A DNA stretch of 64,000 nt, taken from contig JAGYJW010000002.1 in the NCBI GenBank assembly GCA_018401435.1, forward strand, positions 186,001 through 250,000, read 5' to 3'. A program made the translations under genes and the position numbers. Below the pieces are notes generated by a model. The model was not told where the DNA came from. It saw only the letters and a program-made list of their open reading frames with translations, and made no database searches. This document shows positions 20,565 through 29,093 of the stretch, one piece after another; position 1 is the stretch's first letter; each line of letters begins with the position of its first letter. This stretch comes from Deltaproteobacteria bacterium. Its GTDB lineage: Bacteria > Myxococcota_A > UBA796 > UBA2385.

Positions 20565-20592
20565 CTTTGCCCACCCCGATCCCCCCAAGACC

Positions 20593-21702
20593 ATGATTGG
20601 CATCTCCGACCCAGCCCAGACCATCGACCCGACGCTCGCCCAGCGTCCGGGCGCCTTCTTCTGGTGGTATCTGGACCTGGTGGATGCCCAAGGCGACGGG
20701 CTGGTGCTGATCTGGTCCTTGAACCTGCCCTTCTTGCCCGATGTCTCCTATGCCGTGAGGGCCGGCGGCCTGCCTCTGCCCGCTGCCCACCCCAGCCTGA
20801 ACCTGGTGGTGCACCGTGATGGAAAGCCGGCTTTCTACCTGCTACAACAGGGGAATGCGGAGGATTGGGCCTGGGATCCCGCGGCCGAGTCCTGGCGCCT
20901 GGGCGACAGCCGGCTTCGCTTCGCGCGGGCGGCCGATGGTCGGGCCCGGCTGCAGGCCGAGCTGGACCTGCCCATTCCCCACAGCGCGCACCGCCTGACC
21001 GGGACGATCGATGTGCAGGGCCATCTGCGCCAGGCCGGCGACAGCCTGGACCTGGGATCCGAGCACCGCTGGTGCCCCCTGGTGGTGGCCGCCCGGGGCC
21101 AGGCCAGCCTGCGCTGGGGGGACGACGGGGTGGAGCTGCGTGGCCGCGCCTACCTCGACCGCAACGCGTGCCCCCGGCCCATCACCGACCTGGGCATCGA
21201 CAGCTGGAGCTGGGGCCGCCTGCCCCTGCCCGGCCGCGAGCTGATCTGGTACCGCCTGGAGGCCCAGGGCCCTGGCAAGGCGAGCCGCCACATCGTGCTG
21301 GAGGTCGATGCCGAAGGCCGCACCCGCCGCAGCGCCGACCCGACCATCCACCTGCACGGACGCCGCCGGGGCGCCTATGGGCTGCTGCACCCCCGGGGCC
21401 TGCACTTCACCGATCCAGACGGTCAGCAGGTGGATGTGCAGTTCCGCCACCGGGTAGAAGATGGTCCTTTCTACCAGCGCTTTGTCGTGCTGGCGTCGGT
21501 GGGCCCGCATCGGGTGGAGGGGGTGGCAGAAGAGCTTCGCCCCGATCGCATCGCCCTGCCCCTGCTGCGCCCGCTGATCGAGATGCGGGTGCACAAGGTC
21601 GCGGGCCCGAATTCCATGTGGCTGCCCCTGTTTTCGGGCAGCCGGCAGCATCGCCCGGCCCGCCTGATGGCCCCGCTGTCCGGACCCCGAGAGGCCCGCT
21701 GA
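20593..21702 (+). CDS. crtC: Carotenoid 1,2-hydratase (CrtC family)
   Basis: Adds water across the 1,2 double bond of an acyclic (psi) carotenoid end, giving a tertiary alcohol. The 369-residue protein shows the CrtC N-terminal signature GAFFWWYLDLVDAQGDGLVL, then HPSLNLVVH, and a long beta-rich lipocalin-like body. The same activity starts spheroidene synthesis in purple bacteria and the 1'-hydroxy end of myxobacterial and green-sulfur carotenoids. It is the first gene of the rightward operon. Its stop overlaps the glycosyltransferase ATG (TGATG), and it is divergent from crtL across a 126-bp spacer. Confidence 0.85.
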   Translation: MIGISDPAQTIDPTLAQRPGAFFWWYLDLVDAQGDGLVLIWSLNLPFLPDVSYAVRAGGLPLPAAHPSLNLVVHRDGKPAFYLLQQGNAEDWAWDPAAESWRLGDSRLRFARAADGRARLQAELDLPIPHSAHRLTGTIDVQGHLRQAGDSLDLGSEHRWCPLVVAARGQASLRWGDDGVELRGRAYLDRNACPRPITDLGIDSWSWGRLPLPGRELIWYRLEAQGPGKASRHIVLEVDAEGRTRRSADPTIHLHGRRRGAYGLLHPRGLHFTDPDGQQVDVQFRHRVEDGPFYQRFVVLASVGPHRVEGVAEELRPDRIALPLLRPLIEMRVHKVAGPNSMWLPLFSGSRQHRPARLMAPLSGPREAR

Positions 21703-22865
21703 TGCACCCCGCCCTGCCCTGGCTGCTGCTGGCCGCGCCCGCCGCGCTGCCCCTGCTCTTCACCGCCATCAACGCCCTGACGTGGCCCCGGGGCCGCCCC
21801 GGACTGCAACCCGAGGCCGGTCTGCGGCTGAGCGTGCTGGTGCCGGCCCGCAACGAGGCGAAAAATATCGAGGCCTGTGTGCGGGCCATCTTCGCCAGCG
21901 ACGCCCCCCTGCTGGAGCTGCTGGTCTTTGATGACGGGTCCACCGACGCCACCCCGCAGATCCTCGCCCGCTTGCAGGGCGAGTACCCGCTGCTGCGGGT
22001 GATCCAGGGCGACGGCCTGCCGGCGGGCTGGGTGGGCAAGCCCCACGCCTGTCACCGCCTCAGCCAGGAGGCCCGCGGCGACCTGCTGCTGCACCTGGAC
22101 GCCGACGTGGTGCTGGCACCCGACGGCCTCTCTCGACTGCTGGACCTCGCGGCCCGTCCCGTCGGCGGGCGCCGCCCCGACCTGGTGACCGCCGTCCCCC
22201 GGCAGGTCATGGGCAGCGCCGCAGAGCGCCTGATGATGCCGATGCTGCACCTGACCTATAGCAGCTGGCTGCCGCTGATCCTGATCCCCCGGGTGGCCGA
22301 TGGCCGGGTGCTGGCCGCCAATGGCCAAGTGCTGCTGGTGCGCCACGCCGCCCTTCAGGCCGCGGGGGGCTGGGCCGCCGTGCGCCACGAGATCGTGGAC
22401 GACATGGCCATGTGCCGGCGGGTGAAGGAGCAGGGCGGTTGCGTGCTCTTTGCCGATGGCCATCGCATCGCGGCCTGTCGCATGTACGACTCGGGGCCCG
22501 CCTTGTGGAAGGGCTTCTCCAAGAACCTCTACGAGGGCATCGGCGGCAGCCTCACGGGGCTGCTGGGCGTGCTGCTGCTCTACGGGCTCAGCTTCGTGCT
22601 GCCCTTCCTGGCCCTGCCCCTGGCCGCGGCCCTGCAGGCGCCCACCTGGGCCGCCGCCGCAACCGCAGGCATCGCCCTGAACCTGCTCACCCGCACGATC
22701 CTCGCCTTGCGCCACGCCCACGCACCCTGGGCCGTGCTGCTGCACCCCGTCGCGGTGCTGGGCCTGCTGGGCATCGCCGTGAATTCCCGCCGCTGGAGCC
22801 AGCAGGGCCGCATCGAGTGGGCGGGTCGCACCTATGCGGCGCGGGCCCAACGGAGCGCCCCATGA
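21702..22865 (+). CDS. Family 2 glycosyltransferase, probable carotenoid glycosyltransferase
   Basis: A membrane GT-A glycosyltransferase of 387 residues. An N-terminal helix (about 4-25) precedes LSVLVPARNEAKNIEACVRA, then LLVFDDGSTDATP, GWVGKPHACHRLSQ, and LLLHLDADVVLAP with the metal-binding D-x-D. A later EIVDDMAMCRRVK carries the catalytic acidic pair. Three or four C-terminal helices follow. The G-W-x-GK-x-x-A motif is shared with the carotenoid glycosyltransferases CrtQ and CruC. Position between crtC and an acyltransferase gene suggests that it glycosylates the hydroxyl made by CrtC. It overlaps both neighbours by 1 and 4 bp. Confidence 0.8.
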   Translation: MHPALPWLLLAAPAALPLLFTAINALTWPRGRPGLQPEAGLRLSVLVPARNEAKNIEACVRAIFASDAPLLELLVFDDGSTDATPQILARLQGEYPLLRVIQGDGLPAGWVGKPHACHRLSQEARGDLLLHLDADVVLAPDGLSRLLDLAARPVGGRRPDLVTAVPRQVMGSAAERLMMPMLHLTYSSWLPLILIPRVADGRVLAANGQVLLVRHAALQAAGGWAAVRHEIVDDMAMCRRVKEQGGCVLFADGHRIAACRMYDSGPALWKGFSKNLYEGIGGSLTGLLGVLLLYGLSFVLPFLALPLAAALQAPTWAAAATAGIALNLLTRTILALRHAHAPWAVLLHPVAVLGLLGIAVNSRRWSQQGRIEWAGRTYAARAQRSAP

Positions 22866-23692
22866 CAGCCCCGGCCGCACCGGTGCGCGCCCTCTCAGAA
22901 CTCCGCCAGGATGAGGGCATGGTGGGCATTCCCAACCGAAAGGGCTGGGCCTTTGCCCTGGGCGCCGCCTATGCCCGGCGGCGCTTCGCCCGGGACCTGG
23001 ACGGCTTCTTCGTGGCCGGTCTGGACGTGGCCCGGGCCCACTGTGCAACGGGTCCGGTGATCCTCGCCCCCACCCACAGCAGCTGGTGGGATCCGCTGGC
23101 CCTGCTGATCCTGGACGCGGCCCTGGCCACCGATGGCCGGGCCCTGATGGACGCGACCAACCTGCGCCGCCTGCCCTTTTTCGGCGCGGTGGGCGCCTTG
23201 CCCCTGCACCGGGGCGGATCGCCCGGGGCCCTGCGCCGCGACCTGGCCCGCGCGGTGGCCCACCTGGACGGGCCGGGCAAGACCCTCTGGATCTTCCCCC
23301 AGGGGCGGCAGCGGCCCACCGCCTTGCGCCCGCTGGGCATCGAGCCGGGCCTGCGCCTGCTGGCCCGCCAGTCGGGGGCGACGGTGCTGCCGGTGGCCCT
23401 GACCTATGGCTTCCGCGAGGCCGAGCGCCCCAGCGCCGTGGCCCGCTTCTCGACCCCGCTGCCGCCCCGGGATCCGGCCCTGCTGGAGGCCGTCGAACAG
23501 GCTCTGATTGCCGGCCTCGACGAGGCTCACGCCCTGTTGGACCAACGCGGCCTGTGGGGGGCGCAGCTGCCCGAGGGCAGCTCCTTCGTCGCCCTGGTGC
23601 CCCCCGTGGGCCGCCCGGGAGACCAGGACCCCGGCGCCCGGCTGCTGGCCACGCTCACCCGTGGGCTCACCCGACTCACCCGCGCCCGATGA
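22862..23692 (+). CDS. PlsC-type acyltransferase, probable carotenoid glycoside acyltransferase
   Basis: A 276-residue 1-acyl-glycerol-phosphate-acyltransferase-fold protein. The catalytic motif H-x4-D is in LAPTHSSWWDPLALL near residue 75, and the phosphate/acceptor motif is FPQGRQRPTALRPL near residue 140, in place of the usual FPEGTRS. Between them is PFFGAVGALPLHRGG. In green sulfur bacteria a related enzyme (CruD) acylates the sugar of a carotenoid glucoside. Sitting between the glycosyltransferase and crtD genes, the same job is likely here. The ATG overlaps the previous stop by 4 bp. Confidence 0.78.
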   Translation: MTAPAAPVRALSELRQDEGMVGIPNRKGWAFALGAAYARRRFARDLDGFFVAGLDVARAHCATGPVILAPTHSSWWDPLALLILDAALATDGRALMDATNLRRLPFFGAVGALPLHRGGSPGALRRDLARAVAHLDGPGKTLWIFPQGRQRPTALRPLGIEPGLRLLARQSGATVLPVALTYGFREAERPSAVARFSTPLPPRDPALLEAVEQALIAGLDEAHALLDQRGLWGAQLPEGSSFVALVPPVGRPGDQDPGARLLATLTRGLTRLTRAR

Positions 23693-25233
23693 AGGCCCCC
23701 ATGCACGAAGAGCCGCCCCTCCACCCTGCACCCGCCGGCGCCCGCAAGGCCATCGTCATCGGCGCGGGCCTGGGGGGCCTGTCGACGGCCATCCACCTCG
23801 CCCACGCGGGCTGGGCCGTCACTCTGCTGGAAGCGTCCGAACAGGCGGGCGGCAAGGCCGGCACCGTGACCCTGCCCGGCGGTGTCGTGGTGGACACCGG
23901 CCCCAGCGTGCTCACCCTGCCCGAGGTGCTCGATCCACTGCTGGCCAAGGCCGGCATGGCCCGGGGCAGCGATCTGCGCTTGGTCCAGCCCGAGCCCGCC
24001 TTTCGCTACCGCTTCATGGACGGGACCCGGGTGGACCTGCACCACGATCCCGGGGCCACCGTGGCGGCCATCGCTGTCGCACTGGGCAGCGATGCGGGCC
24101 GTGAGTTTGCTTCCTTCCTCGATTATTCCCGTCGCATCTGGGATGCCGCCGCACCGCGCTTTGTCTATGGGGCCGCACCGGGCTGGCGCACCGTGCTGTC
24201 TTATGGCTTGCCCGCCCTCTTCGACCTGCCCGCCATCGACCCCTTGCGGGGCATGCAGACCGCCATCCGAAAGCAGGTGAGATCGCCGCACCTGCGCATG
24301 ATCCTGGGACGCTATGCCACCTACAACGGCTCGGATCTGCGGCGGGCGCCGGCCACCCTGAACTGCATCGCCCACGTCGAGCTGTCGCTCGGCGGCTATG
24401 GCATCGCCGGCGGCGTGAGCGCGCTGGTGGACGTGCTTGTGGAGGCGACCCGGCGGCTGGGCGTGGACCTGCGCCTGGGCAGCCCGGTGGCACAGGTGCT
24501 GCTGCGCAGCGATGGCCGCGTGCGCGGCGTGCGGGGCGCCGACGGCCAGGAGTACCCGGCAGAGGTGGTGGTCAACAACGCCGACGCCGCCTGGCTTCGG
24601 GACGCGCTGCCCCCGGACAGCCCCCATGGCATGGGCAGGCTTCCGGTGGGCTCGATGAGCGGCTGGAACGCGGTGATCCGAGCCCAGCACCAGGCCGATC
24701 GCCCGGCCCACGAGGTGCTCTTCTGCACCGACTACGACCAGGAGTTCGCCGACATCTTCGACCGGGATCAGCCGCCGGCCGAGCCCACCCTCTATCTCTG
24801 CGCCCAGGCCCGGGCCCACGGCCGCAAGGGCTGGCCCGACGCCGAGCCCTTGTTCATCATGGCCAACGCGCCGCCTGAGCCAACCCGCGGGCCCCGGGAT
24901 CCCGCAGTGTGGACCGCCTTGGAGGACCGCGCCCTGACCCGCCTGCGCGCCGCAGCGCTCATCCAGCCCGGCGACGCCGTGCTGTGGCGCCGCAGCCCCG
25001 GCGACCTCGCCGCGCGCTTCCCCGGCAGCCGCGGCAGCCTCTATGGGGCCGCCAGCAACGACCCCTTCGCCGCCTTTCGACGGCCCCCAACCGCCTCGAT
25101 CAAGCTGCCGGGCCTCTACCTCGCCAGCGGCAGCGCCCACCTGGCGGCGGCATGCCGCTGGCCATCCAGTCCGGCGCCGCCGCCGCGCGTCATCTTCCGC
25201 GACCACCCGACCGCCATGGACGTGAGCCCGTGA
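23689..25233 (+). CDS. crtD: CrtD-like carotenoid desaturase, C terminus frameshifted
   Basis: FAD-dependent CrtI-family desaturase, about 514 residues. The N terminus has AIVIGAGLGGLSTAIHLAHA, then LEASEQAGGKAGT and DTGPSVLTLPEVLD. The region EVLFCTDYDQEFADIFDRD is closer to CrtD (hydroxyneurosporene desaturase) than to phytoene desaturase. CrtD introduces a 3,4 double bond after CrtC hydration, which fits the operon. The conserved FAD-binding tail should read HPGGGMPLAIQSG. Here those residues are in the +1 frame from about 25141, and the original frame is regained near 25185 before the stop, so two compensating indels are visible. The ATG at 23689 overlaps the acyltransferase stop by 4 bp. 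No separate crtI was found. Confidence 0.82.
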   Translation: MKAPMHEEPPLHPAPAGARKAIVIGAGLGGLSTAIHLAHAGWAVTLLEASEQAGGKAGTVTLPGGVVVDTGPSVLTLPEVLDPLLAKAGMARGSDLRLVQPEPAFRYRFMDGTRVDLHHDPGATVAAIAVALGSDAGREFASFLDYSRRIWDAAAPRFVYGAAPGWRTVLSYGLPALFDLPAIDPLRGMQTAIRKQVRSPHLRMILGRYATYNGSDLRRAPATLNCIAHVELSLGGYGIAGGVSALVDVLVEATRRLGVDLRLGSPVAQVLLRSDGRVRGVRGADGQEYPAEVVVNNADAAWLRDALPPDSPHGMGRLPVGSMSGWNAVIRAQHQADRPAHEVLFCTDYDQEFADIFDRDQPPAEPTLYLCAQARAHGRKGWPDAEPLFIMANAPPEPTRGPRDPAVWTALEDRALTRLRAAALIQPGDAVLWRRSPGDLAARFPGSRGSLYGAASNDPFAAFRRPPTASIKLPGLYLASGSAHLAAACRWPSSPAPPPRVIFRDHPTAMDVSP

Positions 25234-26000
25234 GCCTGCTTTTCTCCTTGCTTTTTGCGGCAACCGTGAGCGCCGCCGAGCCGCGCCCTGCCGGCCGGCC
25301 GCTACGGCATGGTGCTGGACACCGCCACCATCAGCAAGCTGCCCTTCATCGGCAAGACGCCGGGGCAGCCGGGGCTGGCTGCTGGTGGACATCAGCGGAG
25401 AAGGAGCGGAGCGCCGCCACCAGCTGCGCACCTGCGATGTCATCGTGACCGGCGCCCAGGGCCACGAGGCCCGGGTGGAGGTGCCCGCGGCCTTCATCGC
25501 CGCCATCCCCGCAACCAGCGCGACGCCCGCCTGCTCCCCACCGACGGCGGCGGCTGGTCCTACAGCATGGATATGGGCGAGGACTTCGTGGGCTATGACC
25601 CGCCCGCCACCCCGGCGGGGTGCCCAGCGAGCCGACCACCCGGCGGTCACCGACTTTGACGGCGACGGCAAGCCTGGCGCCACCATGTTGATCCGGTGCC
25701 CGTCTTTGGCGATGTGGCGATCTATGTGGCCCAGCGCGCCCACATCCGGCTGGATGGCCGGGTGGATCCCGACGGCGGGGTGCGAGGCGGGGTGACCTTC
25801 CTGGCCATGGAGCAGCGCACCCTGGCGGCCTCCCACAGCCTCTTTGCGAGCACCCCGGAGATGACGACCGATCCCAGCCGCAGCGGCTTCGTCTTGCGCC
25901 CATGCCCGCCGACACCGACTGTCGCAGCCTGCGGCAGCGCTCTGCCAGCAGGGAGCCGGCTGCGACCGCTGAGGCCCTCAGCCGCGGCGGTAGCGCAGGA
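25230..26000 (+). pseudogene. Frameshifted exported protein of unknown function
   Basis: A GTG overlapping the crtD stop begins SLLFSLLFAATVSAAEPRP, a clear signal peptide, and the frame then breaks near 25290. Pieces that fit together in order across frames are RYGMVLDTATISKLPFIGK, VDISGEGAERRHQLRTCDVI, ARLLPTDGGGWSYSMDMGED, VTDFDGDGKPGATMLI (an EF-hand/VCBS-like calcium loop) and VPVFGDVAIYVAQRAHIRLD. At least five indels lie within 700 bp, the highest density in the backbone. Coupling to crtD suggests co-expression with the carotenoid genes. The family is not recognised. The end overlaps the convergent methyltransferase gene. Confidence 0.55.
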
Positions 26001-26631
26001 TCCGACCCTTGAAGGGGCTGTCCAGCACGGCGTCCATGTCGGGCTGGTGCTGCTCGTGGGCAAAGCCCAGGGCCACCATGCGCTTGCTGAAGCGGGCGTG
26101 GTGGCCACGACCCGGGTCCACCAGGATCACCGTGCAGCGCGGCTCACAGTGTGCGACAACAAAGGCGCAGACTAGGTGCACATGGCTGGCCTCGTAGAGG
26201 ATGTCGCTGCCGATCACCAGGTCGAAGGTGCCCAGCACGCTGGCCCCGTCCTCCCAGGCCAGGCGCACAAAAGGGATCTCCGGGTCCTCGTTGAGGGCGG
26301 CGTTGCGGGCCAGGCTGGGCCCGCTGGCCGGGTGCAGATCGGTGGCCGAGATGTCGGCCCGCTGGTGGTTGAGCACCAGGCTGGCCAGCCCGATGCCACA
26401 GCCGATCTCGAGGATGCGCAGGCCGGTGGTGTCCAGGCCTTCGAGGTGGCGGGCCAACACCTGTCCCGCCGGCCACAGCACCCCCGCAAGGGACCAGGAC
26501 GCCGACGAGATGCCCAGCTTCTCGGCCTCCTGGTTGGGGTCGGAGAACTGCTGCTTGTCCCACAGGGTGCGCAGGTGGATGTCGAATTCCGGGAATTCGA
26601 GGGTCTGGTAGCGGTAGCGCGCCAGGGGCAT
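25978..26631 (-). CDS. Class I SAM-dependent methyltransferase (METTL21-like)
   Basis: A 217-residue Rossmann-fold methyltransferase. The product motif LWPAGQVLARHLEG precedes ILEIGCGIGLASLVLNHQ (SAM motif I); ATDLHPASGPSLARNAALN is the second acidic strand, and FDLVIGSDILYEASH is motif IV with the D/SDxxYE pattern of the lysine methyltransferase-like family 16 (METTL21 group). A protein-lysine substrate is possible but unproven. The ATG at 26631 gives a compact start, PLARYRYQTLEFPEFD; an upstream ATG at 26691 adds an unconserved extension. Confidence 0.75.
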   Translation of the reverse strand: MPLARYRYQTLEFPEFDIHLRTLWDKQQFSDPNQEAEKLGISSASWSLAGVLWPAGQVLARHLEGLDTTGLRILEIGCGIGLASLVLNHQRADISATDLHPASGPSLARNAALNEDPEIPFVRLAWEDGASVLGTFDLVIGSDILYEASHVHLVCAFVVAHCEPRCTVILVDPGRGHHARFSKRMVALGFAHEQHQPDMDAVLDSPFKGRILRYRRG

Positions 26632-26766
26632 CGGGCCTCTTCGGCCCCAGGGGGCCTGCAGGCTCGGGGGGTGCAGCGCCGCACCGGCCACCCTTCACAC
26701 GCAGGGCAGGGAATCAAGGGCGAAGGCGCGAATCGGCGCTGCAACCGCACCGGCTCGGCGGCCGGG

Positions 26767-27567
26767 TCAGTACAGGCCCTCGCCCAGCTTGCTGTGCTCG
26801 ATGTGAATGCGCAGCAGGCCACGCCAGTCCACCTTGGCCGTGTCTTCGTCGCCCCAGGCCGCCGCGCCATCCAGACCGATGCGCACGCCCGGGCGGGCCT
26901 TGAAGTCAAAGCTGACATTGGCCACCTCGGGCAAGAAGCCGGCCTCTGTCCTGAAGAGCTCGCCGTTGTGCCCCAGACCGGCCATCAGGGTGGTCTCTTT
27001 GAGGCCGCTGATCGGACCCGCATAGAGCCGGCCCCAGGCATAGAGCACCTGGGGTGCGCCCACCCAGGCCTGGGCCGAGGGCACGAGGCTGCGCTCCTTG
27101 CCGGCGAGGGGCAGCAGGACCTCGGGGCCGGGCACCTCCACCAGGGCGCCGCCCAGCTCCAAGCCGCCAAAGCCCCCGTGCCAGCCCACCCGCAGGGCGA
27201 GATCCCCCGAGAAGTCGAAGCTGCCCGGGCCCCGGTCGCCATCGGCCGTGCTGCCGGCGCTCACGATGTCCCGGCCCACCAGCACGCTGGGGGCCAGGCT
27301 GGTCTCGCCGCTCAGGCTGAGCCCCGATTCGAAGCGCTGGCGCAGGCCCACGAAGAAGACCGTCTCGACGCCCGTATAGAGGTAGGTGATGGGATCCTCG
27401 CCGTCCGCCGCGGACCGGGCCCGCCAGCTGCCTGCGCCAAAGGCCAGCTGGGTCTCCAGGCCCTCCGGAGCCGGGGTCGCCGCGTGGCCGGAGGAGGAGG
27501 CCAGCAGGACCGCAGCGCCCAGGGCGAGCTGCGAGAGGGGCGAAGACAGGCAGGTGCGGGCGCGCAT
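26767..27567 (-). CDS. Exported barrel-like protein, paralogue of the next gene
   Basis: A 266-residue protein with an N-terminal signal peptide (LALGAAVLLASSSGHAA) followed by alternating hydrophobic and polar strands rich in Gly and aromatic residues, for example YLYTGVETVFFVGLRQRFES and LALRVGWHGGFGGLELGG. This pattern fits a small outer-membrane beta barrel. The neighbouring gene shows the same plan, including a central strand with VWRP/VEVP, LPLAGK / WVPSGD and an LYAWGRLYAGP / WAYAWASVVDAP segment. The two are therefore diverged tandem paralogues. Function is unknown. Confidence 0.6.
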   Translation of the reverse strand: MRARTCLSSPLSQLALGAAVLLASSSGHAATPAPEGLETQLAFGAGSWRARSAADGEDPITYLYTGVETVFFVGLRQRFESGLSLSGETSLAPSVLVGRDIVSAGSTADGDRGPGSFDFSGDLALRVGWHGGFGGLELGGALVEVPGPEVLLPLAGKERSLVPSAQAWVGAPQVLYAWGRLYAGPISGLKETTLMAGLGHNGELFRTEAGFLPEVANVSFDFKARPGVRIGLDGAAAWGDEDTAKVDWRGLLRIHIEHSKLGEGLY

Positions 27568-27597
27568 GAGGGCCTCCGGCGGGCGGGCCCTCCCAGA

Positions 27598-28332
27598 CTA
27601 GCGCGCTGGTGGGGTCGCGTCCCGCGCGGCCTGCTCCCGGAGCTGCCGCGGCAGCAGGCTGAAGCTGAGCCGACCCCGCAGATCCGCCAGCTCCTGGTTG
27701 TCATAGACCCGTCCCCCGGCCAGCTCCAGGTTCACCCAGGCGCCCGGCCCGGCCGCAAAGCCCAACCGGCCCAGCCAGCCCGCGCCGCTGGTGCCAGCCT
27801 CGACCTGCAAGAAGCGGCTGCGGTGGCCGATCCCGCCCAAGGCCGCCAGCTCCAGGGCGCCGGTGTGGGGGGCGTCCACCACGCTGGCCCAGGCATAGGC
27901 CCAATCGGGCCGCCCCACCCACAGATCGCCCGAGGGCACCCAGAAGCCGCGATCGGCCTCGGGGCGCCACACCCGGGCAGGCCCCAGGTTGAAGCCCAGG
28001 CGCTCACCCTGAAAACCCGCGCGCACGGCGGCGGATCCCGACCACAACAGGGGGTTGCCCAGGTTGGGGTCCTCCGGGCTGTTGCTGGTGTCCACCCCTG
28101 GGGCCACCGACCCGTCGGCACCCAGGGTCAGGCCGCCCTCGAAGCGGTGGCGCAGGCCCGCATGCACCGCGGGCTCCACCACGGTGCTGCGGCGGGGCGC
28201 GCCCGCGCAGGCGCCCTGGCGCAGCTCATAGCGCCCATAGGCCGCACCCACGGTGACCTCGGTGCCCTCCGGGGCCGGGCCCGCCCCACACAAGGCGGCG
28301 CTTCCCAATGCAAAGACGAAGCCGGCGCCCAT
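27598..28332 (-). CDS. Exported barrel-like protein, paralogue of its neighbour
   Basis: About 244 residues. The ATG at 28332 gives a short signal peptide, MGAGFVFALGSAALCGAGPA. An upstream ATG at 28458 would lie inside the kinase gene and adds an unlikely Arg-rich leader. The mature part has about ten amphipathic strands (HAGLRHRFEGGLTLGADGS, AAVRAGFQGERLGFNLGP, AWVNLELAGGRVYDNQEL), as in small outer-membrane barrels. It lies 20 bp after the deoxynucleoside kinase stop and 30 bp before its paralogue, so the three may share a transcript. Function is unknown. Confidence 0.6.
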   Translation of the reverse strand: MGAGFVFALGSAALCGAGPAPEGTEVTVGAAYGRYELRQGACAGAPRRSTVVEPAVHAGLRHRFEGGLTLGADGSVAPGVDTSNSPEDPNLGNPLLWSGSAAVRAGFQGERLGFNLGPARVWRPEADRGFWVPSGDLWVGRPDWAYAWASVVDAPHTGALELAALGGIGHRSRFLQVEAGTSGAGWLGRLGFAAGPGAWVNLELAGGRVYDNQELADLRGRLSFSLLPRQLREQAARDATPPAR

Positions 28333-28352
28333 TCGGCGCAACCGGCCTCGCC

Positions 28353-29018
28353 CTAGCTGCGGGTGGGTGACCACTCGACGCGCCGCAAGAAGCTGGCATG
28401 CAGGTACTCGCGCTCGATGACCTCGGCCATCTCTTCGGCGTCCCGGAACTGGTCCCAATTCACGCGGATGACGGGGATGGTGCGGGAGATGTCGGCGACG
28501 AAGCGTTCATATTCGCCGTGGAGGGCCTTGAGGTAGTCCAGCGAGATGCCCGATTCGACATCGCGGGAGCGCTCCTGGATGCGCTCCATGCTGCGTTCGG
28601 GGCTGACGTCGAGGTAGATGATGACGTGCGGGCGGCACATGAAGTTGCTCATGTGTCGGAAGAGGTCGAGGTAGGTGCGGTAGTCCCGCTCCTCCATCAG
28701 CCCGATGTCCACCAGCATCTTGGCGAAGACCGCGTCTTCGTAGATGGTGCGATCCTGCACCGCGCCGCCCCCCCGCCAGATGATCTCCTGGTGCTGCTGA
28801 AAGCGGCGATTCAGCAGGTAGATCTGGGTGGCGAAGGCGTAGCGCGCCGTGTCCCGGTAGAAGTCGGCCAGGTAGGCGTTGTCGGCCACCGGCTCGTAGT
28901 AGACCGGCAGGCCGAGGTGGCGCCCGAGGGCGGTGGCGAGGGTGCTCTTTCCGGCGCCGATCAGGCCGGCGATGCCGATGAAGAGATCCTGGAGGCGTTC
29001 CTGGTCGGGTCTGGACAT
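28353..29018 (-). CDS. Deoxynucleoside kinase
   Basis: Deoxyadenosine/deoxyguanosine-type kinase of nucleotide salvage, 221 residues. The P loop is IGIAGLIGAGKSTLATAL. The lid/base region YEPVADNAYLADFYRD carries the conserved Glu, QIYLLNRRFQQHQEI follows, and the D-R-T/S motif is VQDRTIYEDAVFAKML. IIYLDVSPERSMERIQERSR ends the core. The ATG at 29018 places the P loop 14 residues in, as in the family; the next upstream ATG (29078) is inside a different context. Substrate preference cannot be read from sequence. Confidence 0.9.
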   Translation of the reverse strand: MSRPDQERLQDLFIGIAGLIGAGKSTLATALGRHLGLPVYYEPVADNAYLADFYRDTARYAFATQIYLLNRRFQQHQEIIWRGGGAVQDRTIYEDAVFAKMLVDIGLMEERDYRTYLDLFRHMSNFMCRPHVIIYLDVSPERSMERIQERSRDVESGISLDYLKALHGEYERFVADISRTIPVIRVNWDQFRDAEEMAEVIEREYLHASFLRRVEWSPTRS

Positions 29019-29093
29019 GGGCCGCCGCCTAACGCGGCCGACGGAGAGCGGTCGGCAAGCCGAGGCCAACAACCGCATCGAATCCGGTGGAGA

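Noticed and set aside
17220..25233. Possible photosynthesis gene cluster
   Set aside because: crtC, crtD and a cyclase occur in photosynthetic bacteria, but no bch, puf or reaction-centre gene is present. Non-photosynthetic myxobacteria have crtC and crtD too.
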